Shown piece after piece: positions 53,629 to 62,543 of a stretch of DNA of 64,000 bases (position 1 is the first letter of the stretch; the number at the start of each line of letters is the position of its first letter). The notes under the pieces were generated by a model that saw only the letters and a list, made by a program, of their open reading frames with translations, was not told the origin of the DNA and searched no databases. Position numbers and translations under genes: made by a program. Source of the DNA: Rikenellaceae bacterium (GTDB lineage: Bacteria; Bacteroidota; Bacteroidia; Bacteroidales; Rikenellaceae); assembly GCA_015060045.1 (NCBI GenBank), contig SUZH01000004.1, positions 62,001 to 126,000 of the forward strand, written 5' to 3'.

Positions 53629-53655
53629 AGCCCCGAATCGTTGCGGTTCGGGGCT
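53629..53655 (-). terminator. Terminator of the manC-murF operon
   Basis: AGCCCCGAA (53629-53637) and TTCGGGGCT (53647-53655). On the minus strand it is followed by TTTTTC; a T run on the plus side may help the other direction. Confidence 0.88.
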
Positions 53656-53686
53656 AAATTTTTTTCGGTTGCGAAAGGGCGAGTTG

Positions 53687-54928
53687 CTACAAAAGATCTA
53701 AAATGCGTTCCAGCCCGATGCCGCGCGAAGCCTTGATGAGGATCATCGCCTGCTTGATCGGGTGTGCTTCGAGGTAGGCGCGAAGCTCCTCGCATGCAGC
53801 AAAATGCTGGCTTCCGGGTCGCTCTTCGATCGTCTCAAATACGCGCCCAAACTCTTCGCCTACGCAGATGAGTTGCGCCGTGGGGTCGGTCGTAGCCAAT
53901 TGAAGAATGCGTCGATGTTCCTCCCCGGCCCACGCGCCCAATTCACGCATGTCGCCTAAAATCAGTACCTTCTTGCTTCTTGATCCGAGCGGTTCGGTCA
54001 AAAAATGTTCGATCGAGGCCTGCATGCTCGAGGGGTTGGCGTTGTAGCAATCGACAATCAGTGTATTCTCGGCTCGCTCCTCGCGTTGCGAACGGTTGTT
54101 GTCGGGCTCGTAGCCGGCAATGGCGCGGCGGATCGCCTCCTCCTCGACGCAGAAATAGCGACCGATGGCTACGGCTGCCGCTACGTTGTAGCGGTTGTAG
54201 ATGCCCTCGAGGTGGTGCGTCACCCCTTCGGCCTCCTGTTCCGAGTAACCCTCGACACGCAGCGTGGGGCGCTCCTCGGCCATCGAGCGAAGTGTCGCGT
54301 CCTCTTCGCGCAGGAATGCAACTCCTTCGTAATTAGCTAAATAGTCGTACAATTCGCCCTTGCCGCGACGAACTCCCTCTTCGCCGCCAAAGCCTTCGAG
54401 GTGGGCGCGCCCGACGTTGGTCAGGATACCGAAATCGGGGTCGGCAATCTTACACAGACGGGCGATCTCACCACAACTGCTGGCACCCATCTCCACGATA
54501 CCCAGCTCGGTTCGTTCGTCCATTTGCAACAGTGTGAGGGGTACACCGATGTGGTTGTTGAGATTGCCACGCGTAGCGTGAATCGCAAACTTTTCGCCCA
54601 AGACACGGCTGACCAACTCCTTGGTCGTTGTCTTGCCGTTCGAGCCGGCCACGGCCAGGATCGGAATGCCGAGTGCCGTGCGATGCTCGTGGGCCAACTC
54701 CTGCAGGGCGGTCAGGACATCCGGAACCAAAAAATAGCGCTCGTTAACGGCCACCGAAGGGTCGTCCACGACGGCTACGGAAGCCCCCTTTTCGAGCGCC
54801 TCGGCGGCAAAACGATTCCCGTCAAACGAGGCTCCGCGCAGGGCAAAAAAGAGCGACCCCGGAGCAATGCTTCGGGTGTCGGTCGATATCTTGCGATACT
54901 TTAGGAAAAGTTCGTAAAGTGCAGACAT
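53687..54928 (-). CDS. murF: UDP-MurNAc-tripeptide D-Ala-D-Ala ligase
   Basis: 413 residues from the ATG at 54928, 4 bp after the manC stop. N-terminal DTRSIAPGSLFFALRG, P-loop AGSNGKTTTKELV, NLNNHIGVPLTLL, DCYNANPSSMQASI and LGDMRELG are MurF motifs. It adds D-Ala-D-Ala to the peptidoglycan precursor. Co-transcribed with manC. Confidence 0.97.
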   Translation of the reverse strand: MSALYELFLKYRKISTDTRSIAPGSLFFALRGASFDGNRFAAEALEKGASVAVVDDPSVAVNERYFLVPDVLTALQELAHEHRTALGIPILAVAGSNGKTTTKELVSRVLGEKFAIHATRGNLNNHIGVPLTLLQMDERTELGIVEMGASSCGEIARLCKIADPDFGILTNVGRAHLEGFGGEEGVRRGKGELYDYLANYEGVAFLREEDATLRSMAEERPTLRVEGYSEQEAEGVTHHLEGIYNRYNVAAAVAIGRYFCVEEEAIRRAIAGYEPDNNRSQREERAENTLIVDCYNANPSSMQASIEHFLTEPLGSRSKKVLILGDMRELGAWAGEEHRRILQLATTDPTAQLICVGEEFGRVFETIEERPGSQHFAACEELRAYLEAHPIKQAMILIKASRGIGLERILDLL

Positions 54929-54932
54929 ATGG

Positions 54933-56006
54933 TTAAATATGTTTTTCTCCATTATGGAACTTCACCTCGTCGATGAACTTCTTGATCGACTGTTCCTCGC
55001 TTCTGGGGCAGATCATCAGCACATCCTCCGTATCGACGACGATATACTCCTTCAGGCCGCTGATAACGGCGATTTTGTCTTTCGGTAATTGCACGATCGA
55101 CGAACGGGTGTCGTAGAGGTAGCATCCCTCGGCCGGTACGGCATTGGCGTAGCGGTCTTTACGCGAGTGCTGGTAGACCGATCCCCACGTGCCGACGTCG
55201 CTCCAGCCAAACTCGCCGCAACGGACGTAGACGTTATCGGCCTTCTCCATCACGCCGTAGTCGATCGAGATGGCGCGACACTCGGCAAAGACCTTCTCGA
55301 CGGCCATCTCTTCGGCTTCGGTACCCAGTGCAGGCTGCAGGTCCGAGAAGAGTGCGTGGTGCTCGGGAAGATACTTCGCAAAGGCCTCGATAATGGCCTT
55401 TACGCTCCACACGAAAATTCCTGAATTCCAGAAAAATTCACCGCATTGGATAAAGGTTTGCGCGAGCTCGAGATTCGGCTTCTCGGTAAAGCACTTAACC
55501 TTCGAAAGCAGTTGGTCGTCCGATACCTGAATGTAGCCGTAGCCCGTGTCGGGACGGGTCGGTTTGATACCCACCGTTACGAGCGAACCGCTCTTTGCAG
55601 CAAACTCCATGCACTCGCTGATGATCGTGCGGAACTCCTCCTCACCCAGAATCAGGTGGTCGGCCGGCGTTACGACCATCTCGGCCTCGGGATTCTGCTT
55701 CTGCAGCAAGTAGGCGGCGTAGGCGATGCAGGGGGCCGTGTTACGGCCGATCGGCTCGCAAAGCACCTGGTTTTCGTTCAGCTCGGGAATGTGCTTCAGG
55801 ACCAACTTCTTGTATTTGCGGTTCGTTACGACGAGGAAATTCTCCGCAGGAATGAGTTTTGCAAATCGTTCGTAGGTATGGCGAATGAAGGACTTACCCG
55901 TCCCTAAAATATCCAAAAACTGCTTGGGCATCGACTGACGGCTTCGCGGCCAAAAACGGGCGCCGATACCGCCTGCCATGATGACGCAATATTGCTTGTT
56001 TGACAT
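54933..56006 (-). CDS. manC: Mannose-1-phosphate guanylyltransferase
   Basis: 357 residues from the ATG at 56006, so only the nucleotidyltransferase half; the isomerase domain of bifunctional ManC is absent. MAGGIGARFWPRSRQSMPKQF, VVTPADHLI and FTEKPNLELA are the signature motifs. It makes GDP-mannose for fucose and mannose sugars of surface glycans. Confidence 0.94.
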   Translation of the reverse strand: MSNKQYCVIMAGGIGARFWPRSRQSMPKQFLDILGTGKSFIRHTYERFAKLIPAENFLVVTNRKYKKLVLKHIPELNENQVLCEPIGRNTAPCIAYAAYLLQKQNPEAEMVVTPADHLILGEEEFRTIISECMEFAAKSGSLVTVGIKPTRPDTGYGYIQVSDDQLLSKVKCFTEKPNLELAQTFIQCGEFFWNSGIFVWSVKAIIEAFAKYLPEHHALFSDLQPALGTEAEEMAVEKVFAECRAISIDYGVMEKADNVYVRCGEFGWSDVGTWGSVYQHSRKDRYANAVPAEGCYLYDTRSSIVQLPKDKIAVISGLKEYIVVDTEDVLMICPRSEEQSIKKFIDEVKFHNGEKHI

Positions 56007-56037
56007 ACGATACACTATATTTATGCGTTTGTAAGTA

Positions 56038-56045
56038 CAAAGATA
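56038..56045 (-). promoter_or_regulatory. -7 box of manC-murF
   Basis: TATCTTTG on the minus strand, 31 bp before the manC ATG; divergent from and only 12 bp from the pssA -7 box. Confidence 0.6.
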
Positions 56046-56057
56046 AAATCTTTTTTG

Positions 56058-56065
56058 TAACTTTG
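56058..56065 (+). promoter_or_regulatory. -7 box of pssA
   Basis: TAACTTTG, 32 bp before the pssA ATG. It forms a tight divergent pair with the manC promoter. Confidence 0.6.
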
Positions 56066-56097
56066 CCACCTATTAAGAACGAATTTTAACACGAATC

Positions 56098-56805
56098 ATG
56101 AAAATACGACTCTTTACGCTACCGAACTTCATTACGCTGAGCAATCTTTTGTGTGGTGCTCTGGCGATGGTATCGATTTTGGTGAACGGTGACCTCACGA
56201 CGGCCTTCTGGTTGGTGGTGGCGGCTGCCGTTTTTGATTTCTTTGATGGCATGGTGGCACGCCTGATGGGTATCAGCGGGCCGCTCGGCGTGCAGCTCGA
56301 TTCGTTGGCTGATGATATTTCGTTCGGCCTGGTCCCCTCGGCGGTGCTCTTTTCGCTGTTTCATCGACTCAATGCTCATCTATTGCCCGATTGGGTCGGC
56401 TACCTCTGCTTCCTCTTTGCGGCCTTTGCCGCCCTCCGCTTGGCAAAATTCAACATCGACGAGGAGCAGCATACCGAGTTCCGTGGTCTGCCGACGCCGG
56501 CCGCTACGCTCTATGTCATGGCGTTGGGCTGGTCGGTCGAGCACGGCGGCCTGATGGCCAATCTGAACCCTTGGGGTGTGTTGATCACAACTGCGGTGTT
56601 GGCTGCCTTGATGGTGTCGAATATCCCGATGTTCTCGCTCAAGTTTAAGGGCTTCGGTTGGAAGGGGAACGAGTTGCGCTACCTCTTTATGGCCTTCTCG
56701 TTGGCGCTCCTGCTCGTTTTTGGCGTGGAGTCCTTTATGCTGATCATCGGTGCCTATATCGCCTTTTCATCGACTTTGGCCGAGCTAAATCGCTCGGAGT
56801 CATAA
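56098..56805 (+). CDS. pssA: CDP-diacylglycerol-serine O-phosphatidyltransferase
   Basis: 235 residues, six to eight membrane segments. The CDP-alcohol phosphatidyltransferase motif DG(x)2AR(x)8G(x)3D(x)3D is met by DGMVARLMGISGPLGVQLDS followed by LADD. It makes phosphatidylserine, the precursor of phosphatidylethanolamine. Separate promoter. Confidence 0.95.
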   Translation: MKIRLFTLPNFITLSNLLCGALAMVSILVNGDLTTAFWLVVAAAVFDFFDGMVARLMGISGPLGVQLDSLADDISFGLVPSAVLFSLFHRLNAHLLPDWVGYLCFLFAAFAALRLAKFNIDEEQHTEFRGLPTPAATLYVMALGWSVEHGGLMANLNPWGVLITTAVLAALMVSNIPMFSLKFKGFGWKGNELRYLFMAFSLALLLVFGVESFMLIIGAYIAFSSTLAELNRSES

Positions 56806-56807
56806 GT

Positions 56808-56838
56808 TTTGGTATTTTGAAAATTTTTATTAACTTTG
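56808..56838 (+). promoter_or_regulatory. Promoter of the putative porin gene
   Basis: TTTG (56808-56811), 19-nt spacer, TAACTTTG (56831-56838), 27 bp before the ATG. Confidence 0.7.
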
Positions 56839-56865
56839 CCGCGGTTTTTAGTCTGCTATTGAGCG

Positions 56866-59007
56866 ATGTTGCGTAAAAATGGTTGGATAGTGCTGTTGAT
56901 CGGCTGCCTGGTGATGCTGGGCAGTGGCTCTGTATTTGCTCAGGGTTTCAGTGCACGTGACCTGCAACGAGCCCAGCGAAACGGGCAAGGCACGAACCTC
57001 TACGGCTCGAATCCCTACGAGCAGGTGGAAGGCGAGGGCGAAGAGGGTGCAACCCAGCAGCAGGATACGACCAAGGAGGAGCGCATCAAAAAACCGTTGG
57101 AGAGCTACTTCTTCGATGATTCGGTGCGTGCACTTCCCAATTTCCGCTGGAACCTTGATGGCCGCTATAACGGTGTGAACATCATTGAGATGGATACGAC
57201 GCTGACCGATTTCAGAATCGACTATCCCTTCAACCTGGAGGATGTGGGCGACATCGCGCAGGGTGCGATGGGTCAGACTTCGATGCCGCTGAACTATTTC
57301 CGCCGTTCGCAGGATTTTGACTTCCTCTTTGCGCAGCCCTACGACGCCTACACCTACACGATGAAGAACGTCCCCTTCTACAACGTGAAGAAGCCGATGA
57401 CGCGCCTGCACTACATCGAGTCGGGTCAGAAACGTTTCCGCGAGGAGAATTTTGCCATCATGCATGCCCAAAATATCTCCCCCTCGACGGGCTTTAATGT
57501 GGAGTACAAGGCGCGCGGAACACGTGGTCAGTACGATTGGCAACGTACGAAAAACCATACGCTTTCGGTGGCCGTAAACCATACGGGACGTCGCTATTCG
57601 GTGCATGCCGGTTACTACAACAACCACATCGAGCAGCAGGAAAACGGTGGTGTGGTAGGCGAGTGGGCCATTGCCGATACCACGTTCCAGATGCCGTCGG
57701 GTGTACCGATGAAGCTGGCTTCGGCCGAGGCGCAGAACATCTACCGTAACAACGGTTTCTATGTGATGCAGACTTACGGTATTCCGCTGCAGCGCATGAC
57801 CGATCGCGACTTCTCGATGGCGGGACTTTCGGCCGTCTATGTGGGTCACGCTTTTGAGTATTCGGCGTGGAGCAAGACCTACCGCGATATCCGAGCCACG
57901 TACACCAACGAGCGCGACCACCGCGACGAGAATGGCGACTTCGTCTCCTCGACGGGTGAGTACTACAAGGATTGGTTCATCAATCCGCAGCAGACGCGCG
58001 ACTCGTTGTACGAGCGTCGCATCTCGAATCGATTCTTCGTGCAGGCCCAGCCGTGGGATCGTAACGGTGTAGTGGGTACGCTCGATGCCGGTGTGGGCAT
58101 CAACATGCATGCCTACTCGCAATTTGCCATGGATGACTACCTCTCGGGCAGTTACCAAAAAGTGAAAAAGACCGATTACTTTGTCTATGGCAAGGTGAGC
58201 GGCAAGATTAAAAAGTATGTGAACTGGGATGGTCACGCCGAATTTCATCCCAGCGGATACCGAGGTGGCGATCTGACGGTCGGTGCCAATCTGGCCTTGA
58301 CGGGCTATCTCGGTGGACGACCCCTGATTCTCGAGGGCGGCTTCAAGATGGAGCGCCGCTCGCCATCCTATTGGCAGGAGAATCTTTTCTCGAACCACTT
58401 TATGTGGTCCACTCCTTTGAGTAAGGAGACTGAAACCCGTTTGGAAGCCAAGTTCTCGATCCCGAGCCGCGCCTTTGAGGCCGGTGTGTGGCAGAGTGTG
58501 CTGTCGGATCCGATCTACTACGGAGCCGATGCCCGCGTTGCCCAGTTCGATGGCGAGGTCTCGCTGACGGGGGTGTATCTACGCAAAGATTTCCGCTTTG
58601 GCGGATTTCATTTGGACAACAGGGTATTGTTACAGTGGAGTACGGAAGAAGAGATCGTACCGGTTCCCTTGGCAGCTGCCTATCTCTCGTGGTATTACGA
58701 GTTTTGGGTAGTGAAGAATGTATTGCGTCTGCAGTTGGGTGTCGATGGTCGCTACAATACAAAGTATTATGCGCCCTCCTACAACCCGGCACTGTCGGCC
58801 TACTACAACCAGCGCGAACTTGAGGTGGGTGAGTATCCCTACCTCGATGCCTTCGTGATGGCCAAGTGGAAGCGTATGCGCATCTTCCTCAAATACCAGC
58901 ATGTGAACAAGGGCTTGTTTGGCGAGGGGGCCTACTTCTCGGCCGCAGGCTATCCGCTCAATCCGGGCATGTTCAAGATGGGTATTTCGTGGGGCTTCTA
59001 TGACTAA
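56866..59007 (+). CDS. Putative outer-membrane porin (Porin_10-like)
   Basis: 713 residues. Sec signal ending SVFAQG, then a low-complexity acidic stretch (EGEGEEGATQQQDTTKEERIK) and many alternating amphipathic strands with aromatic girdles (RYSVHAGYYNN, YFVYGKVSGKIK, LHLDNRVLL-like). The C-terminus ends in aromatic YD after MGISWGF, as expected for a beta-barrel. It matches the Bacteroidota 'putative porin' family. Substrate unknown. Confidence 0.86.
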   Translation: MLRKNGWIVLLIGCLVMLGSGSVFAQGFSARDLQRAQRNGQGTNLYGSNPYEQVEGEGEEGATQQQDTTKEERIKKPLESYFFDDSVRALPNFRWNLDGRYNGVNIIEMDTTLTDFRIDYPFNLEDVGDIAQGAMGQTSMPLNYFRRSQDFDFLFAQPYDAYTYTMKNVPFYNVKKPMTRLHYIESGQKRFREENFAIMHAQNISPSTGFNVEYKARGTRGQYDWQRTKNHTLSVAVNHTGRRYSVHAGYYNNHIEQQENGGVVGEWAIADTTFQMPSGVPMKLASAEAQNIYRNNGFYVMQTYGIPLQRMTDRDFSMAGLSAVYVGHAFEYSAWSKTYRDIRATYTNERDHRDENGDFVSSTGEYYKDWFINPQQTRDSLYERRISNRFFVQAQPWDRNGVVGTLDAGVGINMHAYSQFAMDDYLSGSYQKVKKTDYFVYGKVSGKIKKYVNWDGHAEFHPSGYRGGDLTVGANLALTGYLGGRPLILEGGFKMERRSPSYWQENLFSNHFMWSTPLSKETETRLEAKFSIPSRAFEAGVWQSVLSDPIYYGADARVAQFDGEVSLTGVYLRKDFRFGGFHLDNRVLLQWSTEEEIVPVPLAAAYLSWYYEFWVVKNVLRLQLGVDGRYNTKYYAPSYNPALSAYYNQRELEVGEYPYLDAFVMAKWKRMRIFLKYQHVNKGLFGEGAYFSAAGYPLNPGMFKMGISWGFYD

Positions 59008-59051
59008 CGTACTGTTCTGTACGGGACGAACTGCCCGCAATAGAACATTTT

Positions 59052-59753
59052 ATGCTTAAAAAGACCATTTTGGTCATTCTGTTCGTTCTTGGTCTGACGA
59101 CCTTGAGCGGTTCTTATGACCGCATCGACGCAACAACACGTGAGAACGCCTTGCTTGTCGAGCGAATCGAACCGAATGACAACCTGATGTTGCTCTCCGA
59201 GGGTGAGTACAAGATCTCGGCCTACGACAACATCTTCCGAAACATTTGCGAGCGTGAGGGTATCGATTGGCGTCTGATGTCGGCCATCGCCTATCACGAG
59301 TCGCGTTTCATGCCCGATTTGCGTTCGCCGCGAGGTGCGCGTGGCATGATGCAGATTATGCCCCATGTGGCCCGTCAGTTTGAGGTCACGGTGGAGGCGC
59401 TTGACGATCCGGCTACCAACATTCGCGTAGCCAACAAGTTGATGAATATGCTCGATAAGATGATGCGTATTCCTGCCGAGGTCTCGGCCGAGGATCGTTT
59501 GAGTTTGATTTTGGCGGCTTATAACAGCGGTATCGGACACGTAGCCGATGCCCGCCGTCTGGCAAAGGCACATGGCGAGAATCCCAACTCGTGGGAGTCG
59601 GTGGCTCGCTATTTGGAACTGAAGGCCGATCCGGCCTATTACGAGCACGAGGTGGTGAAGTACGGCCGCTTCTCGGGATCGCGACAGACGATTGCTTACG
59701 TGAAAAATGTGCGCGACCGTTACAACCGCTATTGCAGCCGCGTAGCTCGTTAA
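59052..59753 (+). CDS. SLT-domain lytic transglycosylase (MltF-like)
   Basis: 233 residues. Short signal or anchor (about 4-20), then a goose-lysozyme-type SLT fold with catalytic E83 (AYHESRF), GARGMMQIMP and AAYNSGIGHVADAR. It cleaves the glycan strand and forms 1,6-anhydro ends. Resembles the C-terminal half of MltF but lacks the SBP-like N-domain. Probably in the porin transcript, 44 bp after it. Confidence 0.9.
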   Translation: MLKKTILVILFVLGLTTLSGSYDRIDATTRENALLVERIEPNDNLMLLSEGEYKISAYDNIFRNICEREGIDWRLMSAIAYHESRFMPDLRSPRGARGMMQIMPHVARQFEVTVEALDDPATNIRVANKLMNMLDKMMRIPAEVSAEDRLSLILAAYNSGIGHVADARRLAKAHGENPNSWESVARYLELKADPAYYEHEVVKYGRFSGSRQTIAYVKNVRDRYNRYCSRVAR

Positions 59754-59768
59754 AAAAAGGAACAACGT

Positions 59769-60302
59769 ATGGAGTCGGAACAGCAAGAGGAGTTGGTATG
59801 GTTTGCAATGCGAGCCACCTACCGCCGCGAGATGATCGCGAAGCGGGCACTCGAGGATCGCTCGATCGAGAGCTTTGTTCCGATGCGTTATGAATTGAAG
59901 CTTCAGGGTGGACGCCGTCGACGGGTACTCGTGCCGGCGATCCATAACCTGATCTTCGTTCATGCCGCCCCCAAGCACCTGCAACAAGTCAAGACCCACC
60001 TTCCCTATCTGCAATACATGATTCGTAAGGGTGGTGAGAAGATCCTCGTCCCCGATGAACAGATGCGTCGTTTTATCGCCGTCACGGAGGATTTGGATGA
60101 GGGACTGACCTATTACAACCCCGAGGAGTTGAGGCTCGAAAAGGGACAACGCGTGAAGATTCACGGCGGCCCGTGTGACGAGCAGGAGGGTGTGCTGGTG
60201 AAGGTTCCGGGCTTCCGCTCACGACGCGTGGTGGTGGCTATTGAGGGTGTTATGGCGGTGGCGTTGGCAACCGTCAAACCCGAACAATTGGAAGTGCTGT
60301 AA
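59769..60302 (+). CDS. NusG-paralogue antiterminator, UpxY/RfaH type
   Basis: 177 residues. An N-terminal NGN domain (VWFAMRATYRREMIAKRALE, LIFVHAAPKHL) is followed by a KOW motif region (KGQRVKIHGGPCDEQEGVLV). It is a specialised NusG, as found at the head of capsule loci, where it lets polymerase pass terminators. Here no polysaccharide operon follows: a terminator lies 22 bp after the stop and the next gene is on the other strand. It may act on an unlinked locus. It starts 15 bp after the transglycosylase. Confidence 0.86.
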   Translation: MESEQQEELVWFAMRATYRREMIAKRALEDRSIESFVPMRYELKLQGGRRRRVLVPAIHNLIFVHAAPKHLQQVKTHLPYLQYMIRKGGEKILVPDEQMRRFIAVTEDLDEGLTYYNPEELRLEKGQRVKIHGGPCDEQEGVLVKVPGFRSRRVVVAIEGVMAVALATVKPEQLEVL

Positions 60303-60320
60303 GCAAGGTATATGTGTGAA

Positions 60321-60357
60321 AAAAGGATTCGACGGGAAAGTCGGATCCTTTTTTTAT
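60321..60357 (+). terminator. Terminator of the NusG-like gene
   Basis: AAGGATTCGAC (60324-60334) and GTCGGATCCTT (60341-60351), 11 bp with one G-U pair and a T run. A run on the other side makes it usable for the pectate lyase gene as well. Confidence 0.9.
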
Positions 60358-60374
60358 GGTGGTGCGTGTAATAC

Positions 60375-62438
60375 CTACTTTTGTCCTGCTCCGTTGTCGG
60401 CAGCAAAGGGAGCTGAGGCGTAGCCCTCCATTTTACCTACACCCGCGCCCGCGCGTACGATAGCGGCTACCTCCGAGGCAGGGTTGTGGGGGTAGGTGTA
60501 CGTAGGTGCGAAGTCGGCATAGACGAGCGGCGTCGAGAGTTTCTCCTTGTTGTAGGCCTTCCACTCCACGTTCGTGAAGGGGTAGGGGTCGGAGGCGTTC
60601 GAGGGGATGTTCGTGTATGCATTATCCGCAGCATAGAGGTATCCCGCTACGCTACCCGTGAGGTTCGACACCCACGATGAGCCGCTCTTCTTGGCGGGGA
60701 AGGTGCAGATGTCGGTCGGCAGGTGGACATTGTCGAAGGCGTTGTGCTCGACCAGCACCATCGCGCCATAGGCACTACCCACGCCGTAGGTCGTACAACC
60801 GTTGTAGAAGTTGTTGTAGACGTGCACCTTGCCAAAACGAACGCGCGGATGGCGCGACGAGGAGCCGTCGAAGAAGTTGTGGTGGAAGGTGGCGGTGATG
60901 GCTGCATCCTCCGTGGCGGAGTTCGAGTGACCCACGAGGCTCGACTTCTGCGTCTTGATGTAGTGGCACCACGACACGGTCACGCCACTCGTGGCGTGGG
61001 TAATGTCGCATGAACCATCCTCGTAGTCCTTCTCCTGGTTCACTGACTCGAAGGTGCAGTGATCGACCCAGACGTTTTTGCTCTCCTGCATCGAGATGCC
61101 GTCCGCGCCGTTGTCGGCCTTTGGCATGACGATGTAGATATTACGAAGGATGATATTTTCAGCCTCGTTGAGGAAGAACCCGACGTTTTGCATCTTGAAC
61201 GAGTCGGTGCCGTAGATCGTGATGTTGCTCGTGCGCTTGATATCGAACCAGGGGCTGCCCGAATCACGGCCATCCGAGGCGGTAAAGGTGCCACTGAGCC
61301 ATACGATGGCCGGGGTGGTCGATTTGTTCTTCTCGCGCAATTTCAGCCAGTCGCGGAAAGCCGTGCCCGAATTGAAGTGGTGGGTGTTGGCGGCCGTAGC
61401 CCCTGCGCCACCCGTCGTCTGCGCACCGTAGCCGTAGCACTGCGTGGCATCTACTTCGCCCGTTGCAATGGCACAACGCACGGTCAGCGTAGCGAGCTTC
61501 AGCAGGGCGGTTGAGGTCGAGGCGTAGAGGGTAATCTCACCCTCGCTACTGTAGCTCGGTGCGGTAATTGTAACTGCCGTGTCGCTCACCTGCACGGCCC
61601 ACCCTGCGGGTCGCTCGATGGCGATCTCGGTAATGCCTTGCTGCTTGAGGGCAAAACTGCGCGTTTCACTCGGTTTGAATTGCTCCACCTGTTCGGCTGT
61701 CAGCTCAAAGAGGATACCTCCGACGATCGGCAACGAAAGGCTTTCGCCCGTAATCAGTTCGATCTGCAAAACTTGCCCATCCGCCGACACCTCAGCCTTC
61801 GAGAAGTAGCCAACGGGCATCTTCGAGGGGTCGGCTACGATCGGTCGGCCGTTTTCGCTTAGGATCCGTTGCGGGCCGTTTCCGTCCCCAAGGTCGATGG
61901 TCCAAAATCCTTGTGCATCCACGCCGAGTGTCGGGGCCTTGCCCGCCGCGCCGTCACTACCGGCATCACCCGTTTCGCCCTTCGTGCCAAGACCCTGGAC
62001 GGGCTTTCCCGTGGGGTCGAGGAGAAGCGTCCAACTTTTGCCCGCATCGTAGGAGATATACCAATAGCCGTCGGTCGGGTCGATCTTCAGGAGCGGCATC
62101 TCGATCTTGCCCGCTTCGCCCGCAGTACCCGTCGTGCCAGTATCACCCGTGGCCCCCTTCGCACCCGAGGAGAGGGTGTAGCTCGTGCCGTCGTTATAGG
62201 TGATTCGTATCGCGCCATCCAGTTCGCTGACAGCGGTAATGTAACGAGCACCCTGCATGGCCGCAACGAGCGACGCGTAGCTCCGTAGATCGCTGTTGAT
62301 TCCCTGTACGGCCTGCTCCACGGCGGCGATGCGCTCCTGAAGGGCGCGAAGGTCGTTTTTGAGGGCGGAATCGTCGTATGAGTCGGCGCAACCCGTGATA
62401 AGGAGCGCGGTCAACAGGAGGGCAAGAAAACGGTTCAT
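60375..62438 (-). CDS. Pectate lyase (PL1) lipoprotein with coiled-coil and collagen-like stalk
   Basis: 687 residues. The signal ends LLITGC. Residues about 25-65 form a coiled coil, followed by two Gly-X-Y stretches, GAKGATGDTGTTGTAGEAGK (about 93-112) and GTKGETGDAGSDGAAGKA (about 151-168), separated by a DUF4988-like domain. A beta domain (about 260-330) precedes the PL1 beta-helix with NVWVDHCTFE, CDITHATSGVTVSWCHY and RVRFGKVHVYNNFY. The Cys-to-Trp stack and the Arg in RVRFG fit calcium-dependent pectate lyases. The stalk probably trimerises and lifts the enzyme from the membrane; this is inference. Confidence 0.88.
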   Translation of the reverse strand: MNRFLALLLTALLITGCADSYDDSALKNDLRALQERIAAVEQAVQGINSDLRSYASLVAAMQGARYITAVSELDGAIRITYNDGTSYTLSSGAKGATGDTGTTGTAGEAGKIEMPLLKIDPTDGYWYISYDAGKSWTLLLDPTGKPVQGLGTKGETGDAGSDGAAGKAPTLGVDAQGFWTIDLGDGNGPQRILSENGRPIVADPSKMPVGYFSKAEVSADGQVLQIELITGESLSLPIVGGILFELTAEQVEQFKPSETRSFALKQQGITEIAIERPAGWAVQVSDTAVTITAPSYSSEGEITLYASTSTALLKLATLTVRCAIATGEVDATQCYGYGAQTTGGAGATAANTHHFNSGTAFRDWLKLREKNKSTTPAIVWLSGTFTASDGRDSGSPWFDIKRTSNITIYGTDSFKMQNVGFFLNEAENIILRNIYIVMPKADNGADGISMQESKNVWVDHCTFESVNQEKDYEDGSCDITHATSGVTVSWCHYIKTQKSSLVGHSNSATEDAAITATFHHNFFDGSSSRHPRVRFGKVHVYNNFYNGCTTYGVGSAYGAMVLVEHNAFDNVHLPTDICTFPAKKSGSSWVSNLTGSVAGYLYAADNAYTNIPSNASDPYPFTNVEWKAYNKEKLSTPLVYADFAPTYTYPHNPASEVAAIVRAGAGVGKMEGYASAPFAADNGAGQK

Positions 62439-62476
62439 AGGTCAAATTTTATTGGGCGAAATGCACTTCTAATTTT

Positions 62477-62507
62477 CAAAGATACACAAAAAAATCACCG
62501 CACCAAA
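62477..62507 (-). promoter_or_regulatory. Promoter of the pectate lyase gene
   Basis: On the minus strand TTTG (62504-62507), 19-nt spacer, TATCTTTG (62477-62484), 38 bp before the ATG. The -33 box lies in the loop of the S9 peptidase terminator. Confidence 0.65.
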
Positions 62508-62524
62508 GTCGGGCGCGGTGATTT
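62489..62524 (-). terminator. Terminator of the S9 peptidase gene
   Basis: AAATCACCGC (62492-62501) and GCGGTGATTT (62515-62524), then on the minus strand a run of T. Confidence 0.85.
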
Positions 62525-62543
62525 ACGTGTTTTTTAGCCTTGT

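Noticed and set aside
59769..60302. Start of a capsular polysaccharide locus
   Set aside because: The UpxY-like gene is followed by a terminator and a pectate lyase on the other strand; no glycosyltransferases or flippase are nearby.
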